NCBI GenBank assembly: GCA_963746885.1
Contig: CAVVDM010000009.1
Location: forward strand, 1 to 64,000
DNA from: DATARH01 sp963746885
Lineage (GTDB): Bacteria; Pseudomonadota; Alphaproteobacteria; ATCC43930; CGMCC-115725
Length of the DNA stretch: 64,000 bases
Direction: 5' to 3'
In this document: in pieces, positions 13,803 through 21,527 of the stretch
Layout of the letters: each line of letters begins with the position of its first letter
Numbering within the stretch: the stretch's first letter is position 1
The notes under the pieces: generated by a model
Seen by the model: the letters and a program-made list of their open reading frames with translations, nothing else
Told to the model about the DNA's origin: nothing
The model's database searches: none
Translations under genes and position numbers: made by a program

Positions 13803-16373
13803 ATGCCGGCGATGAGGTGGATCGACCATGCGCTGACGACGGCGGCGCTGGCCGGCTGCATGATGGCCGCGTGGAGCGCGCTGGCGCAGTCGCCCGGGAA
13901 TTTCTCGACGTTGTCGACCACTGGCACCGCGACGATGAACGGCGACGTACTGATGTGCTCGGGGCGGCCGTGGATCGACGTCAGGTGCAACGGCGCGGTC
14001 GGCGACGACAGCCATGACGACACCTCGGCGCTCCAGACGACGATCGACACCGCCATCACCAACAACTGGCCGGTGCATATTCCCGCCGGCACCTACAAGG
14101 TGACGGCAGCGCTGACGATCGACTATGCCGGCCAGGCGAGCAAGGGCTTCCGCCTGATTTCCGAGGGGGCCAGGATCGACGGGCGCAGCGTCGCCGCTGG
14201 TCCGGTCCTGCGGGTTGAATGCTCGGGTGGGACGGTGAGCGCTCCAGCTAACTGCTTCTACTTCAAGCAGCAGGGGACGCTGTTCGTCGACGCCGACACG
14301 CCGTCCTATGCGGTGGTGATCGGCAAGACCGATTTCTCGGACGCGCACAATTCGCTGAAGCTCGACCACCTCGTCGTCAACAATGCCGCAACCGCCGCCG
14401 GCGCCGGCGGGCTTCAACTCAACTACGTGCTCGATTCCGACGTCTTCGCGATCGCCGACTCTGCCGGCGGCGCTGCCGGACTCGCGCTCGAGCAGACCGA
14501 ATTCTCGCGCATCTCCGGCGCCGGCTCGGCCGCCGCCACCGGCGGCACCGCGCTGCTGCTCGAACACGGGTACAACTATGCGAACACGATCTTTGCCTTC
14601 GACATGGAGGTGTCGCCGACCTGTCTCGGCATCACCTTCGCCCATGACGGCATGAACACCTTCGTGTCGCCCTATTTCGGCTGCACCACCGCGGTCAACG
14701 CGACCGCAAGCACGCACAATGTGCTGGTCAACCCAACCTATTCGGGCCTCGTCGTCAATCGCGGGCCGCAATCCGCCGGCATCGAGATCGTCGGCTCCGG
14801 CAACTGGTCCCGCTGGCAGTTTCCGGCCGCGGCGAGCTACACCGCAGCGCCGATCGACGACCGCACGGTGCTGTCGTCGTTCAACGCGCCGGGCGCGGCG
14901 CTGGCGGTGACCCTGCCGGCGCCCAACGCCGTCAACCCCGGCTGGTCGATGGGCTTTGCCACCGACAACGGCAAGGGCCTCAGCGTCACCACGTCATCCG
15001 GCCAGATCCTGGGTGGCGGCAAGGCGGTGTCGTCGATGACGCTCGGTCCCGGCAACTACGAGTATTTGCAGCTTCAGTCGGACGGCAACAACTTTCGGGT
15101 GGTCGCCGCGACGCGCGGCACTTTGGCGGCAAACGGCATGGAGAGCCGCGATTGGCCGGGAAACTGGGCGTACCCGTCGAGCGCCGGCTATGCGGCGACG
15201 CTCGGCGACAACGGCACCGTGCTGTCGAGCTTCAATACCAGCGCCGGGCTGACCGTGACGCTGCCGCCCGTGACGGGGCTGCCGGCCGGGTGGTCGATGG
15301 GCTTTGCCACCGACAACGGCAAGGCACTGGAAATCGAGGTCAACGCCACCAACGGCGGCAAGATCCTTTATCCGCAGGCCAACCATTCGGAGAAGACCTC
15401 GCTGACTCTGGCCGGCAATTTCTACGAGTACGTCACGCTGCAATATGACGGCGGCGGAAATTTCCGCCTCGAGCAGGTGACGCCGGCGACGGCGCAGCAA
15501 CTGGGCCTGGCCGGCATCGGCGGGCTGTCGCGCTGGCTGTTTCCCGCGGTCAGCACCTACAGCGCGGCGCTGGCCGACAACGGCACCGCGATCTCGGCCT
15601 ATAACAGCCCGCTCGGCTACCTCACCGTCACCTTGCCGTCGATCGATACGATCAACACCGGCTGGACGCTGGCAATCGCCAACGACAACAACAAGATCGC
15701 CGCCGTTCAGGTCAATCCGACGAACGGCGGCAACATCCTCTATCCGGGCAGCGGTGCCGCGGTCACTTCGCTGCAGCTCGCCGCCGGCAACTACGAGATG
15801 GCGCTGCTGCAATTCGACGGGGCCGATTTCCGGGTCGTGCGGTTGACCCCGGCCAGCGCCGCCGCAATCGGCCTGACCGGTAGCGGTTGCGCGGCGAAAT
15901 GGATTTTCCCGGCGGTCAGCAGCTATGCGGCGGGCCCGACCGATTGCGGGACTACCATCTCCAACTTCAACTCGCCGATCGCCAGCCTGACCGTGACCCT
16001 GCCCTCAACCACGGCGGTTGCCGCAGGCTGGTCAATGAGTTTCGCTACCGACAACAACAAGACGCTGAGCGTGCAGGTCAACGGCACCAGCGGCGGCGCG
16101 ATCCTGATCCCCGGAACGCGCGGTTCGCAAAGCGCGCTGACGCTCTATGGCGGAAATTACGAGGTGGTCCGGCTGGAGTTTGACGGCTCCAACTTCCGGA
16201 TCATGTCAACGACGCCGGCCACTGCCTCGGCCAACGGCATGTTTCCGGCGACCGGCGCGCCGGCCTCGAGCTCGGCCGCCTGCCAGACCGGTCAGGTCGA
16301 GTTTGACGCCAGTTACTTCTACGCCTGCACCGCGCCCAATACCTGGAAGCGGTCAGCCCTCTCCAGCTTTTAG
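13803..16373 (+). CDS. Exported beta-helix (pectate-lyase-like) protein with four C-terminal repeats
   Basis: An 856-residue protein. Residues 1-29 look like a Sec signal peptide (hydrophobic Ala-rich core, Ala-Leu-Ala-Gln cleavage site). Residues about 55-110 carry the start of a pectate-lyase-3 beta-helix: Val-Arg-Cys-Asn-Gly-Ala-Val-Gly-Asp, an Asp-Thr-Ser-Ala-Leu-Gln motif and Ile-Pro-Ala-Gly-Thr-Tyr. This is the fold of phage tailspikes and polysaccharide depolymerases. The second half is four repeats of about 118-123 residues. Each has Trp-x-Phe-Pro-Ala, an Asp-Asn-Gly-Thr, Thr-Val-Thr-Leu-Pro, Gly-Trp-Ser-Met-x-Phe-Ala-Thr-Asp-Asn and Asn-Phe-Arg-Val. Virion proteins do not need a signal peptide, so location and role are unclear. 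Confidence 0.7.
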   Translation: MPAMRWIDHALTTAALAGCMMAAWSALAQSPGNFSTLSTTGTATMNGDVLMCSGRPWIDVRCNGAVGDDSHDDTSALQTTIDTAITNNWPVHIPAGTYKVTAALTIDYAGQASKGFRLISEGARIDGRSVAAGPVLRVECSGGTVSAPANCFYFKQQGTLFVDADTPSYAVVIGKTDFSDAHNSLKLDHLVVNNAATAAGAGGLQLNYVLDSDVFAIADSAGGAAGLALEQTEFSRISGAGSAAATGGTALLLEHGYNYANTIFAFDMEVSPTCLGITFAHDGMNTFVSPYFGCTTAVNATASTHNVLVNPTYSGLVVNRGPQSAGIEIVGSGNWSRWQFPAAASYTAAPIDDRTVLSSFNAPGAALAVTLPAPNAVNPGWSMGFATDNGKGLSVTTSSGQILGGGKAVSSMTLGPGNYEYLQLQSDGNNFRVVAATRGTLAANGMESRDWPGNWAYPSSAGYAATLGDNGTVLSSFNTSAGLTVTLPPVTGLPAGWSMGFATDNGKALEIEVNATNGGKILYPQANHSEKTSLTLAGNFYEYVTLQYDGGGNFRLEQVTPATAQQLGLAGIGGLSRWLFPAVSTYSAALADNGTAISAYNSPLGYLTVTLPSIDTINTGWTLAIANDNNKIAAVQVNPTNGGNILYPGSGAAVTSLQLAAGNYEMALLQFDGADFRVVRLTPASAAAIGLTGSGCAAKWIFPAVSSYAAGPTDCGTTISNFNSPIASLTVTLPSTTAVAAGWSMSFATDNNKTLSVQVNGTSGGAILIPGTRGSQSALTLYGGNYEVVRLEFDGSNFRIMSTTPATASANGMFPATGAPASSSAACQTGQVEFDASYFYACTAPNTWKRSALSSF
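14801..16245 (+). repeat. Four tandem ~360-bp coding repeats
   Basis: Repeat units begin near 14801, 15151, 15520 and 15889 inside the beta-helix gene. The same Trp codon recurs at about 14814, 15166, 15535 and 15901, giving periods of about 352, 369 and 366 bases. The units have diverged in DNA but keep protein motifs, so they are old duplications and not recent slippage. Confidence 0.75.
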
Positions 16374-16386
16374 GGAGTGACGCCCA

Positions 16387-17718
16387 ATGCCTCCCGATAA
16401 CGGGGTACGCACCCCCCTCAACCTCTCCTATACCTGGGGCCAGCAGGGCCTTGAAGCCCAGTTCGCAACGGTTTTCCAACCGGGGCAAGGAATTTTCTCG
16501 CCCGGCTACCCGCTGGCCCCGCTCGAACCCGAGCGGCTTCGGTTGTGGGATTTCCCGGTCGGCGTCAACACGATCTACACGCCACGCGCCTATGAGCCGG
16601 TGTCATTCGGCGAGTTGCGCGCACTGGCCGACAGCCACGACATCACGCGGTTGGCGATCGAGACGCGCAAGGACCAGCTCGAGCGCCTCGACTGGACGAT
16701 CAAGGGGCGCACGACGCAGCGCCCGGACGACGACGTGCAGGCGCGCGGCGCGCGGCTCGCCGAGTTTTGGCGCCGGCCGGATGGCGATCGACCGTTCGCG
16801 ACCTGGCTGCGCGAGCTGGTCGAAGACCTCTTGGTGATCGACGCCCCAGCGCTTGAGCTGCGGCGCAACCGCGCCGGCGAGATCATCGGCCTCGATGTGG
16901 TTGACGGAGCGACGATCAAGGTGCTGCTCGATGAGACCGGACGGCGTCCGCGTCCGCCGGCGCCGGCCTTCGAGCAGGTCATCCATGGCCGGCCGTGGAA
17001 GCTGTTGAGCAGCGACGAGCTGTTGTACCTGCCGCGCAATCCACGCCCGCACAAGGCCTACGGCTTTGGACCGGTCGAACAGATCATCATGACCGTCAAC
17101 ATCGCCCTGCGGCGGCAGGCGATGCAGCTGCAGCACTTCACCGAGGGCAACGTCCCGCCTGGGTTGCTGACCGCGCCCGACGGCTGGAATGTCGAACAGA
17201 TCCGGCAGTTCCAGGAATGGTTCGACAGCGTGCTCGCCGGCAATACCGCCGCCCGCTCGCGCCTCGTCTGGGGTCCGAGTGGCACGACCTACCACGCCTT
17301 CCAGGAGGCGCCCTACAAGGACGAATTCGACGAGTGGCTGGCGCGCATCGTCTGCTACGCGTTCTCGCTGCCGGCGACCCCGTTCACCCGCCAGATCAAC
17401 CGCGCCACCGCCGAGACCGCCCAGGAGGCCGCGCTTGCCGAGGGCCTTGCGCCGCTGATGGGCTGGGTCAAGCGGCTGGCCGACCATGTCATCCAGGACC
17501 GCATGGGCCAGGCCGACCTCGAATTCGCCTGGATCGACCTGCGTCCGGCCGATCCGGCAGAGCAAGCCAAGATGCTCGACATCTATGTCCGCGACGGCAT
17601 CTACACCGTCAACGAGGCACGCGACGCTCTGGGCTTTCCTCCGATCGCCGGTGGTGAAGCGGCGCTGGTTTATGGCCGAGCCGGGCCGGTGCCGCTGGCG
17701 GCGTCGAGCGACACATAG
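16387..17718 (+). CDS. Phage portal protein (HK97/GTA type)
   Basis: A 443-residue portal forming the dodecameric vertex ring through which DNA enters. Motifs include Ile-Glu-Thr-Arg-Lys-Asp-Gln-Leu (about 93-100), Asp-Leu-Leu-Val-Ile-Asp-Ala-Pro-Ala (about 146-154), Tyr-Leu-Pro-Arg-Asn-Pro-Arg and Gly-Phe-Gly-Pro-Val-Glu. The crown/clip region has Phe-Ser-Leu-Pro-Ala-Thr-Pro-Phe-Thr (about 326-334) and Thr-Ala-Glu-Thr-Ala-Gln-Glu. It follows the exported beta-helix gene after 13 bases, with a GGGAGTG site. In most phages the portal directly follows the terminase. Here two extra genes intervene. Confidence 0.87.
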   Translation: MPPDNGVRTPLNLSYTWGQQGLEAQFATVFQPGQGIFSPGYPLAPLEPERLRLWDFPVGVNTIYTPRAYEPVSFGELRALADSHDITRLAIETRKDQLERLDWTIKGRTTQRPDDDVQARGARLAEFWRRPDGDRPFATWLRELVEDLLVIDAPALELRRNRAGEIIGLDVVDGATIKVLLDETGRRPRPPAPAFEQVIHGRPWKLLSSDELLYLPRNPRPHKAYGFGPVEQIIMTVNIALRRQAMQLQHFTEGNVPPGLLTAPDGWNVEQIRQFQEWFDSVLAGNTAARSRLVWGPSGTTYHAFQEAPYKDEFDEWLARIVCYAFSLPATPFTRQINRATAETAQEAALAEGLAPLMGWVKRLADHVIQDRMGQADLEFAWIDLRPADPAEQAKMLDIYVRDGIYTVNEARDALGFPPIAGGEAALVYGRAGPVPLAASSDT

Positions 17719-17829
17719 TATCCGCCCACCTTCGTGCCGCGCTGCGGCGAAGAGCCGGTCCTCGATGACGGGCGCGGGCGGCACCTGCGCCGCCCGCAAT
17801 CACAAACCTTGCAACTTTGGAGCCTCTCA

Positions 17830-18204
17830 ATGCGCAGCCCACTTGCCGGGCTGGTAGCCGCCCTGTTGCTTGGGATCGCCCCGGTGACCCAAGCCGCAGA
17901 GGTCGTGACGCCAACCAGCCTGCCGATCACCCAAACCGTCGTTACGCTCGTCGCCGGGGCTGACACGATACTCGGGTCGAGCAATAGCCGCCGCTATCTC
18001 TGCCTGATGAACATCGATACCGGCCTCGTGACCCTCGCCTTCGACCATCCCGCAGTCGCCGGCGCCGGATGGGCGATCGAAGGCGCGACGGCGCCCGGCC
18101 ACCAGGGCGGCTCGATGTGCTGGGAAAGCGCCATCGTCGCCGCCAGCGAGGTGCACGCGATCAGCGCGGCGGGCTCGACCGTCGTCGTCCTGGAGGGCAG
18201 GTGA
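17830..18204 (+). CDS. Small exported protein of the phage locus
   Basis: A 124-residue protein. Residues 1-21 form a signal peptide (Leu-Ala-Gly-Leu-Val-Ala-Ala-Leu-Leu-Leu core, Thr-Gln-Ala-Ala cleavage region). The mature part is about 100 residues of predicted beta-strands with Tyr-Leu-Cys-Leu-Met-Asn and a second Cys in Ser-Met-Cys-Trp-Glu. Two cysteines after export could form a disulfide. It resembles the strand order of the protein at 13355. I chose ATG 17830, giving the signal peptide, over an open frame extending upstream. Its stop overlaps the ATG of the next gene. Confidence 0.55.
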   Translation: MRSPLAGLVAALLLGIAPVTQAAEVVTPTSLPITQTVVTLVAGADTILGSSNSRRYLCLMNIDTGLVTLAFDHPAVAGAGWAIEGATAPGHQGGSMCWESAIVAASEVHAISAAGSTVVVLEGR

Positions 18205-19895
18205 TGTTGACACAATATCGGGCTGCCGAACGGTGGACGTACCGCGCCAATCCGAGAACCCGGCGTTCCCTCCTTCCGGCGTTGCTGACGGTCGTCTTCG
18301 CGCTGCCGGCGGCACCGGCACTGGCTGGCGCCAGTCCGGGCGCTGCAATGGCAACCGATGCCTCCAACGCGGTGTTGCCGAGCGCGCGCGACAATCTCGG
18401 CTTCGGCGGCTTTGCGACCGGCGTCGTCGCTGCGACGATGAGCTGCACGACGGCGAACGGGTCGGCCGCGGTCACCGGCTGCGACAGCACGGCCGGGCTG
18501 GCGGTCGGGCAATTGCTGGACGGGCCGGGCATCGCCGCCGGCACGACCGTCGCCGGCGGCATCACCGCAACCGGCTTTACGATGAATGCCAACGCCGGAG
18601 CCGGAGCCGGCGCGGGACTCGTCTCGGCACGCGGGTCGTTCTGGTCCGACATCGACGGCGGCACGCCAATCATCTGGCGCCTCGACGGCCGGCTGATGGT
18701 CGGCAATGCCGTCGGCACCTTCGCGACGCGCAACACCTCGCAGCATGGCGACAATTTCTGCCCGACCGGCACCTATTGCGCCGACTGGCTGCCGCGCGAC
18801 GCGCAGTTCCTCTCGATGTCGACCCGCGGCGGCTTTGCCGTCGTAGGCATGACGCGGGCGAGCGACGGCAATGACCTCAACCAGAGTGCGCCGATCGGCG
18901 TCGCCGGCGCGCTGATCAACGATTCGACGCTGCCGTGCTGCGATATTGGCTGGGCCGGCTATTTCGACGTGCAGCATGAAGCCGGTGCCGATGCCAGCTA
19001 CGGCATCGAAGTCGCGGTCAAGAACAAAAGCAATAACTACACGAATTATCCCTATGGCTCGGGGGTCGGCGCGACGATCGGGCTGCAGCTGACGGCCGGC
19101 GGCGACCCGACCTATGGCGGCTCGCCTACCAACCCGAGCGCCACCGCGCTCGTGATCGGCAAGAATTCCGATACATGGAACACCGGCATCTTGTTCCAGA
19201 GCGACGCGCTCACCGGCGATACCGGCACCAGCGGGGTCGGTGTCGCGATCGACATGGGCGAGGGCATGTTGATCGACTGGCGAGCCAGCGACAACACTCA
19301 GGGCGCCTACATCTACAGCACCGACAGCGACGGCAATAACCACGGCGTCTCGCAGGTCTTCGCGAACGACACGATCAGTTTCAACGGCAATGGCCACGCC
19401 ACCATCCTGCAAGCGGTGCACACGGCGTCGGCGGTCAACTACAGCCAGATCGCCAACGGCGCGACCGGCGTCGCGCCGAAATGGTCGTGCACCGGCGCCG
19501 ACACCAACGTCTCCTGCGAGATCGCGCCGAAGGGTGCCGGTGTCGTACAGGTCGATGGGCCATTGCTCAGTCCCACTATGGTCGCGGCGAAAACTGCGAA
19601 TTACAACATCGCTACGACCGATAGCGGCACGACGTTCGATAATTTTGGCGCGGCAGGTGAAGTTGATCTGTCGTTGCCGCCCATCAGCATCGGCCGCCGT
19701 TATTGCTTTATTGTTCAGGCGGCGCAAACGCTGAAAATAATCGCCGCCGGCGGCAACCACATTGCGATTGGAACATCGGTGAGCGCCTCTGGGGGAAACA
19801 TCGCCAGCGCCGCACCTGACAGCTCGATCTGTCTGACCGCGCTATCCGGCAGCTGGATCTCGACCGGCCACGAAGGCACCTGGACGGTGAATTGA
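18204..19895 (+). CDS. Exported tail-fibre-like protein
   Basis: A 563-residue protein. Residues about 20-43 form a signal peptide after a basic start (Leu-Leu-Pro-Ala-Leu-Leu-Thr-Val-Val-Phe core, Pro-Ala-Leu-Ala cleavage site). The body is Gly/Ala/Asn/Thr-rich and beta-like, with six or more cysteines, several in Cys-Cys or Cys-Pro contexts. The last 110 residues (Ala-Asn-Tyr-Asn-Ile-Ala-Thr-Thr-Asp-Ser-Gly-Thr-Thr to Gly-Thr-Trp) match a distal domain common in phage tail fibres. The signal peptide and cysteine pairs suggest periplasmic or surface export rather than cytoplasmic virion assembly. The gene is coupled to the upstream one. Confidence 0.55.
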   Translation: MLTQYRAAERWTYRANPRTRRSLLPALLTVVFALPAAPALAGASPGAAMATDASNAVLPSARDNLGFGGFATGVVAATMSCTTANGSAAVTGCDSTAGLAVGQLLDGPGIAAGTTVAGGITATGFTMNANAGAGAGAGLVSARGSFWSDIDGGTPIIWRLDGRLMVGNAVGTFATRNTSQHGDNFCPTGTYCADWLPRDAQFLSMSTRGGFAVVGMTRASDGNDLNQSAPIGVAGALINDSTLPCCDIGWAGYFDVQHEAGADASYGIEVAVKNKSNNYTNYPYGSGVGATIGLQLTAGGDPTYGGSPTNPSATALVIGKNSDTWNTGILFQSDALTGDTGTSGVGVAIDMGEGMLIDWRASDNTQGAYIYSTDSDGNNHGVSQVFANDTISFNGNGHATILQAVHTASAVNYSQIANGATGVAPKWSCTGADTNVSCEIAPKGAGVVQVDGPLLSPTMVAAKTANYNIATTDSGTTFDNFGAAGEVDLSLPPISIGRRYCFIVQAAQTLKIIAAGGNHIAIGTSVSASGGNIASAAPDSSICLTALSGSWISTGHEGTWTVN

Positions 19896-20139
19896 CATGA
19901 ACGCCTCGCCGACAACTGCCGCGACACAGACCAATGCCGCCGACCATATCAACGCCGACAGCGTCACGACGACCGCAAGTGGCGACACGATGCCGTGAGC
20001 GCCATAAACCTCAGCAATTAGCAATCGGTGTCGACGGCGAAGGCGGCCATGGATAGTCGAAGCGGAACGCGTGCCGCTGCCGTCATTGGGCATGCGCTAG
20101 ACGGGATATCCCGGACGGCACGAACTCGGGAGATTTGCA

Positions 20140-21429
20140 ATGCGTTTTTACTGGCCGATCGCCAAGGTCGCGGCCGAGCAGCGGATGGTGTGGGGCTACG
20201 CCTCGACCGAGACTGAGGACGATCAGGGTGAGACCGTGACGCGGGAAGCCTTGGCCGCGGCGCTCGACGACTACATGAGCTTCGCCAACATCCGCGAGAT
20301 GCACCAGGCCTCCGCGGTCGGGATCGCCAAGGAAGCCGCGGTCGACGGCAAAGGCCTCTATCTCGCCGCCAAGATCGTCGATGCCGATGCGTGGCAGAAA
20401 GTCGTCGAGGGCGTTTACAAGGGCTTCTCGATCGGCGGCAGGGTCACCGCCCGTGACGCGGCGGATCGCCGGCTCATCACCGGCCTGCACCTGACGGAGA
20501 TCTCGGTCGTCGACCGCCCGGCCAATCCCGAAGCGGTATTCGATTGCTGGAAGCGTTCGATTGGTCCCAAAGCGGGAGGCAGAATGACAAGTGCCGAAAG
20601 CGGCGGCCGCGGTCCTGACAGCGGCGTCGATTATGCGGACCCAGGCTATCGCCCGGACAAGCGGAAGCGCTATCCGCTCGATACCGAGCGCCACATTCGC
20701 GCCGCCTGGGCCTACATCCACCAGGCGCACAATGCGCACCGCTACGCTGAGGCCGAGCTTGAGCTGATCAAGGCGCGGATCATCGCCGCCTGGCGGGCGA
20801 AAATCGATCGCAACGGGCCGCTGGCGGCAGCAACCGCCAACCTCCGCCTGCCGGATGCGGCGCGCAAGGCTCTGGCCGACACCAGCCGCCTGGCGCAGAT
20901 CGTCGTCGCTCTCGACTGGCTGCACGACAATATCGCGGCGGAAGCGGCGACGGCGCCGGACGGCGCCCCATTACCCCAGCATCTGCAGGAAATCACGGCC
21001 GAATTGCGCGATTTCGTGGAGTCGCTGATGGGGCAGGAGAACGCCGCGCCGGCGAACGACAGCGACAGCGACGACCCGGCGGCGAGCGAACTCGCCGCAC
21101 TGGCGACGGTGAACACGCTGCGGAAGGCGCGCCGGGCCGATGCTGCCGAGTTCACCGCCGGCCTCGCCAAGCTCGCCGAGGCAATCATGCCGCGCCTAGA
21201 CGCGTTGCAGACGCGGGTTGAGGCGATCGCCCGCACGCCGCTGCCGCCGCAGACCGCCGCGCGCGGCTTCGCCGGCATCGCGAAGCGCGAGGATGGTGGC
21301 GGCATGCCGGCACCGGCCGACGATGTTGTCGCCGCGCTCGCTCGGATGAGCGAGGAGGAGCGCACCCTGACCCTGATCAAGGCGGCGCACGCCAACCCGA
21401 TCACGCCCGGCGGCCGACAGGCGCGATAA
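20140..21429 (+). CDS. Prohead serine protease, XkdF-like
   Basis: A 429-residue protease whose first 135 residues match XkdF/U35-type head maturation proteases. They include a Val-Trp-Gly-Tyr-Ala-Ser-Thr motif, Asn-Ile-Arg-Glu-Met-His (probable catalytic His, about 54), a Val-Tyr-Lys-Gly-Phe-Ser-Ile-Gly-Gly motif with the probable nucleophile Ser (about 95) and Ile-Ser-Val-Val-Asp-Arg-Pro-Ala-Asn-Pro. The remaining 290 residues are helical and charged, probably scaffold that is cleaved away. A GGGAGA site precedes the ATG. The capsid gene follows after a terminator-like hairpin. Confidence 0.82.
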   Translation: MRFYWPIAKVAAEQRMVWGYASTETEDDQGETVTREALAAALDDYMSFANIREMHQASAVGIAKEAAVDGKGLYLAAKIVDADAWQKVVEGVYKGFSIGGRVTARDAADRRLITGLHLTEISVVDRPANPEAVFDCWKRSIGPKAGGRMTSAESGGRGPDSGVDYADPGYRPDKRKRYPLDTERHIRAAWAYIHQAHNAHRYAEAELELIKARIIAAWRAKIDRNGPLAAATANLRLPDAARKALADTSRLAQIVVALDWLHDNIAAEAATAPDGAPLPQHLQEITAELRDFVESLMGQENAAPANDSDSDDPAASELAALATVNTLRKARRADAAEFTAGLAKLAEAIMPRLDALQTRVEAIARTPLPPQTAARGFAGIAKREDGGGMPAPADDVVAALARMSEEERTLTLIKAAHANPITPGGRQAR

Positions 21430-21457
21430 CTTTCCGTACCCGTACCCGTACCCCCCA

Positions 21458-21501
21458 AACCCGGACCCGGCTCCCTCTCGACGAGGGCCGCCGGGTTTTT
21501 T
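21458..21501 (+). terminator. Rho-independent-type hairpin before the capsid gene
   Basis: AACCCGG (21458-21464) pairs with CCGGGTT (21491-21497) around an inner stem CCCTC/GAGGG, followed by a run of T. Directly before it CGTACC occurs three times (21435-21451). It is placed between protease and capsid, where it could trim or protect the capsid message instead of ending the operon. No new promoter is evident downstream. Confidence 0.6.
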
Positions 21502-21527
21502 GATGCCCGAGCGGAAGGACCACACCG

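Noticed and set aside
17994..19760. 588-codon minus-strand ORF opposite the fibre-like gene
   Set aside because: No domain, no ribosome site and shadow composition; the plus-strand frame has a signal peptide and a fibre-type domain.
19897..19998. 33-codon ORF between the fibre-like gene and the protease
   Set aside because: No ribosome site, no hydrophobic or structured pattern; the 244-base gap is better left as non-coding.
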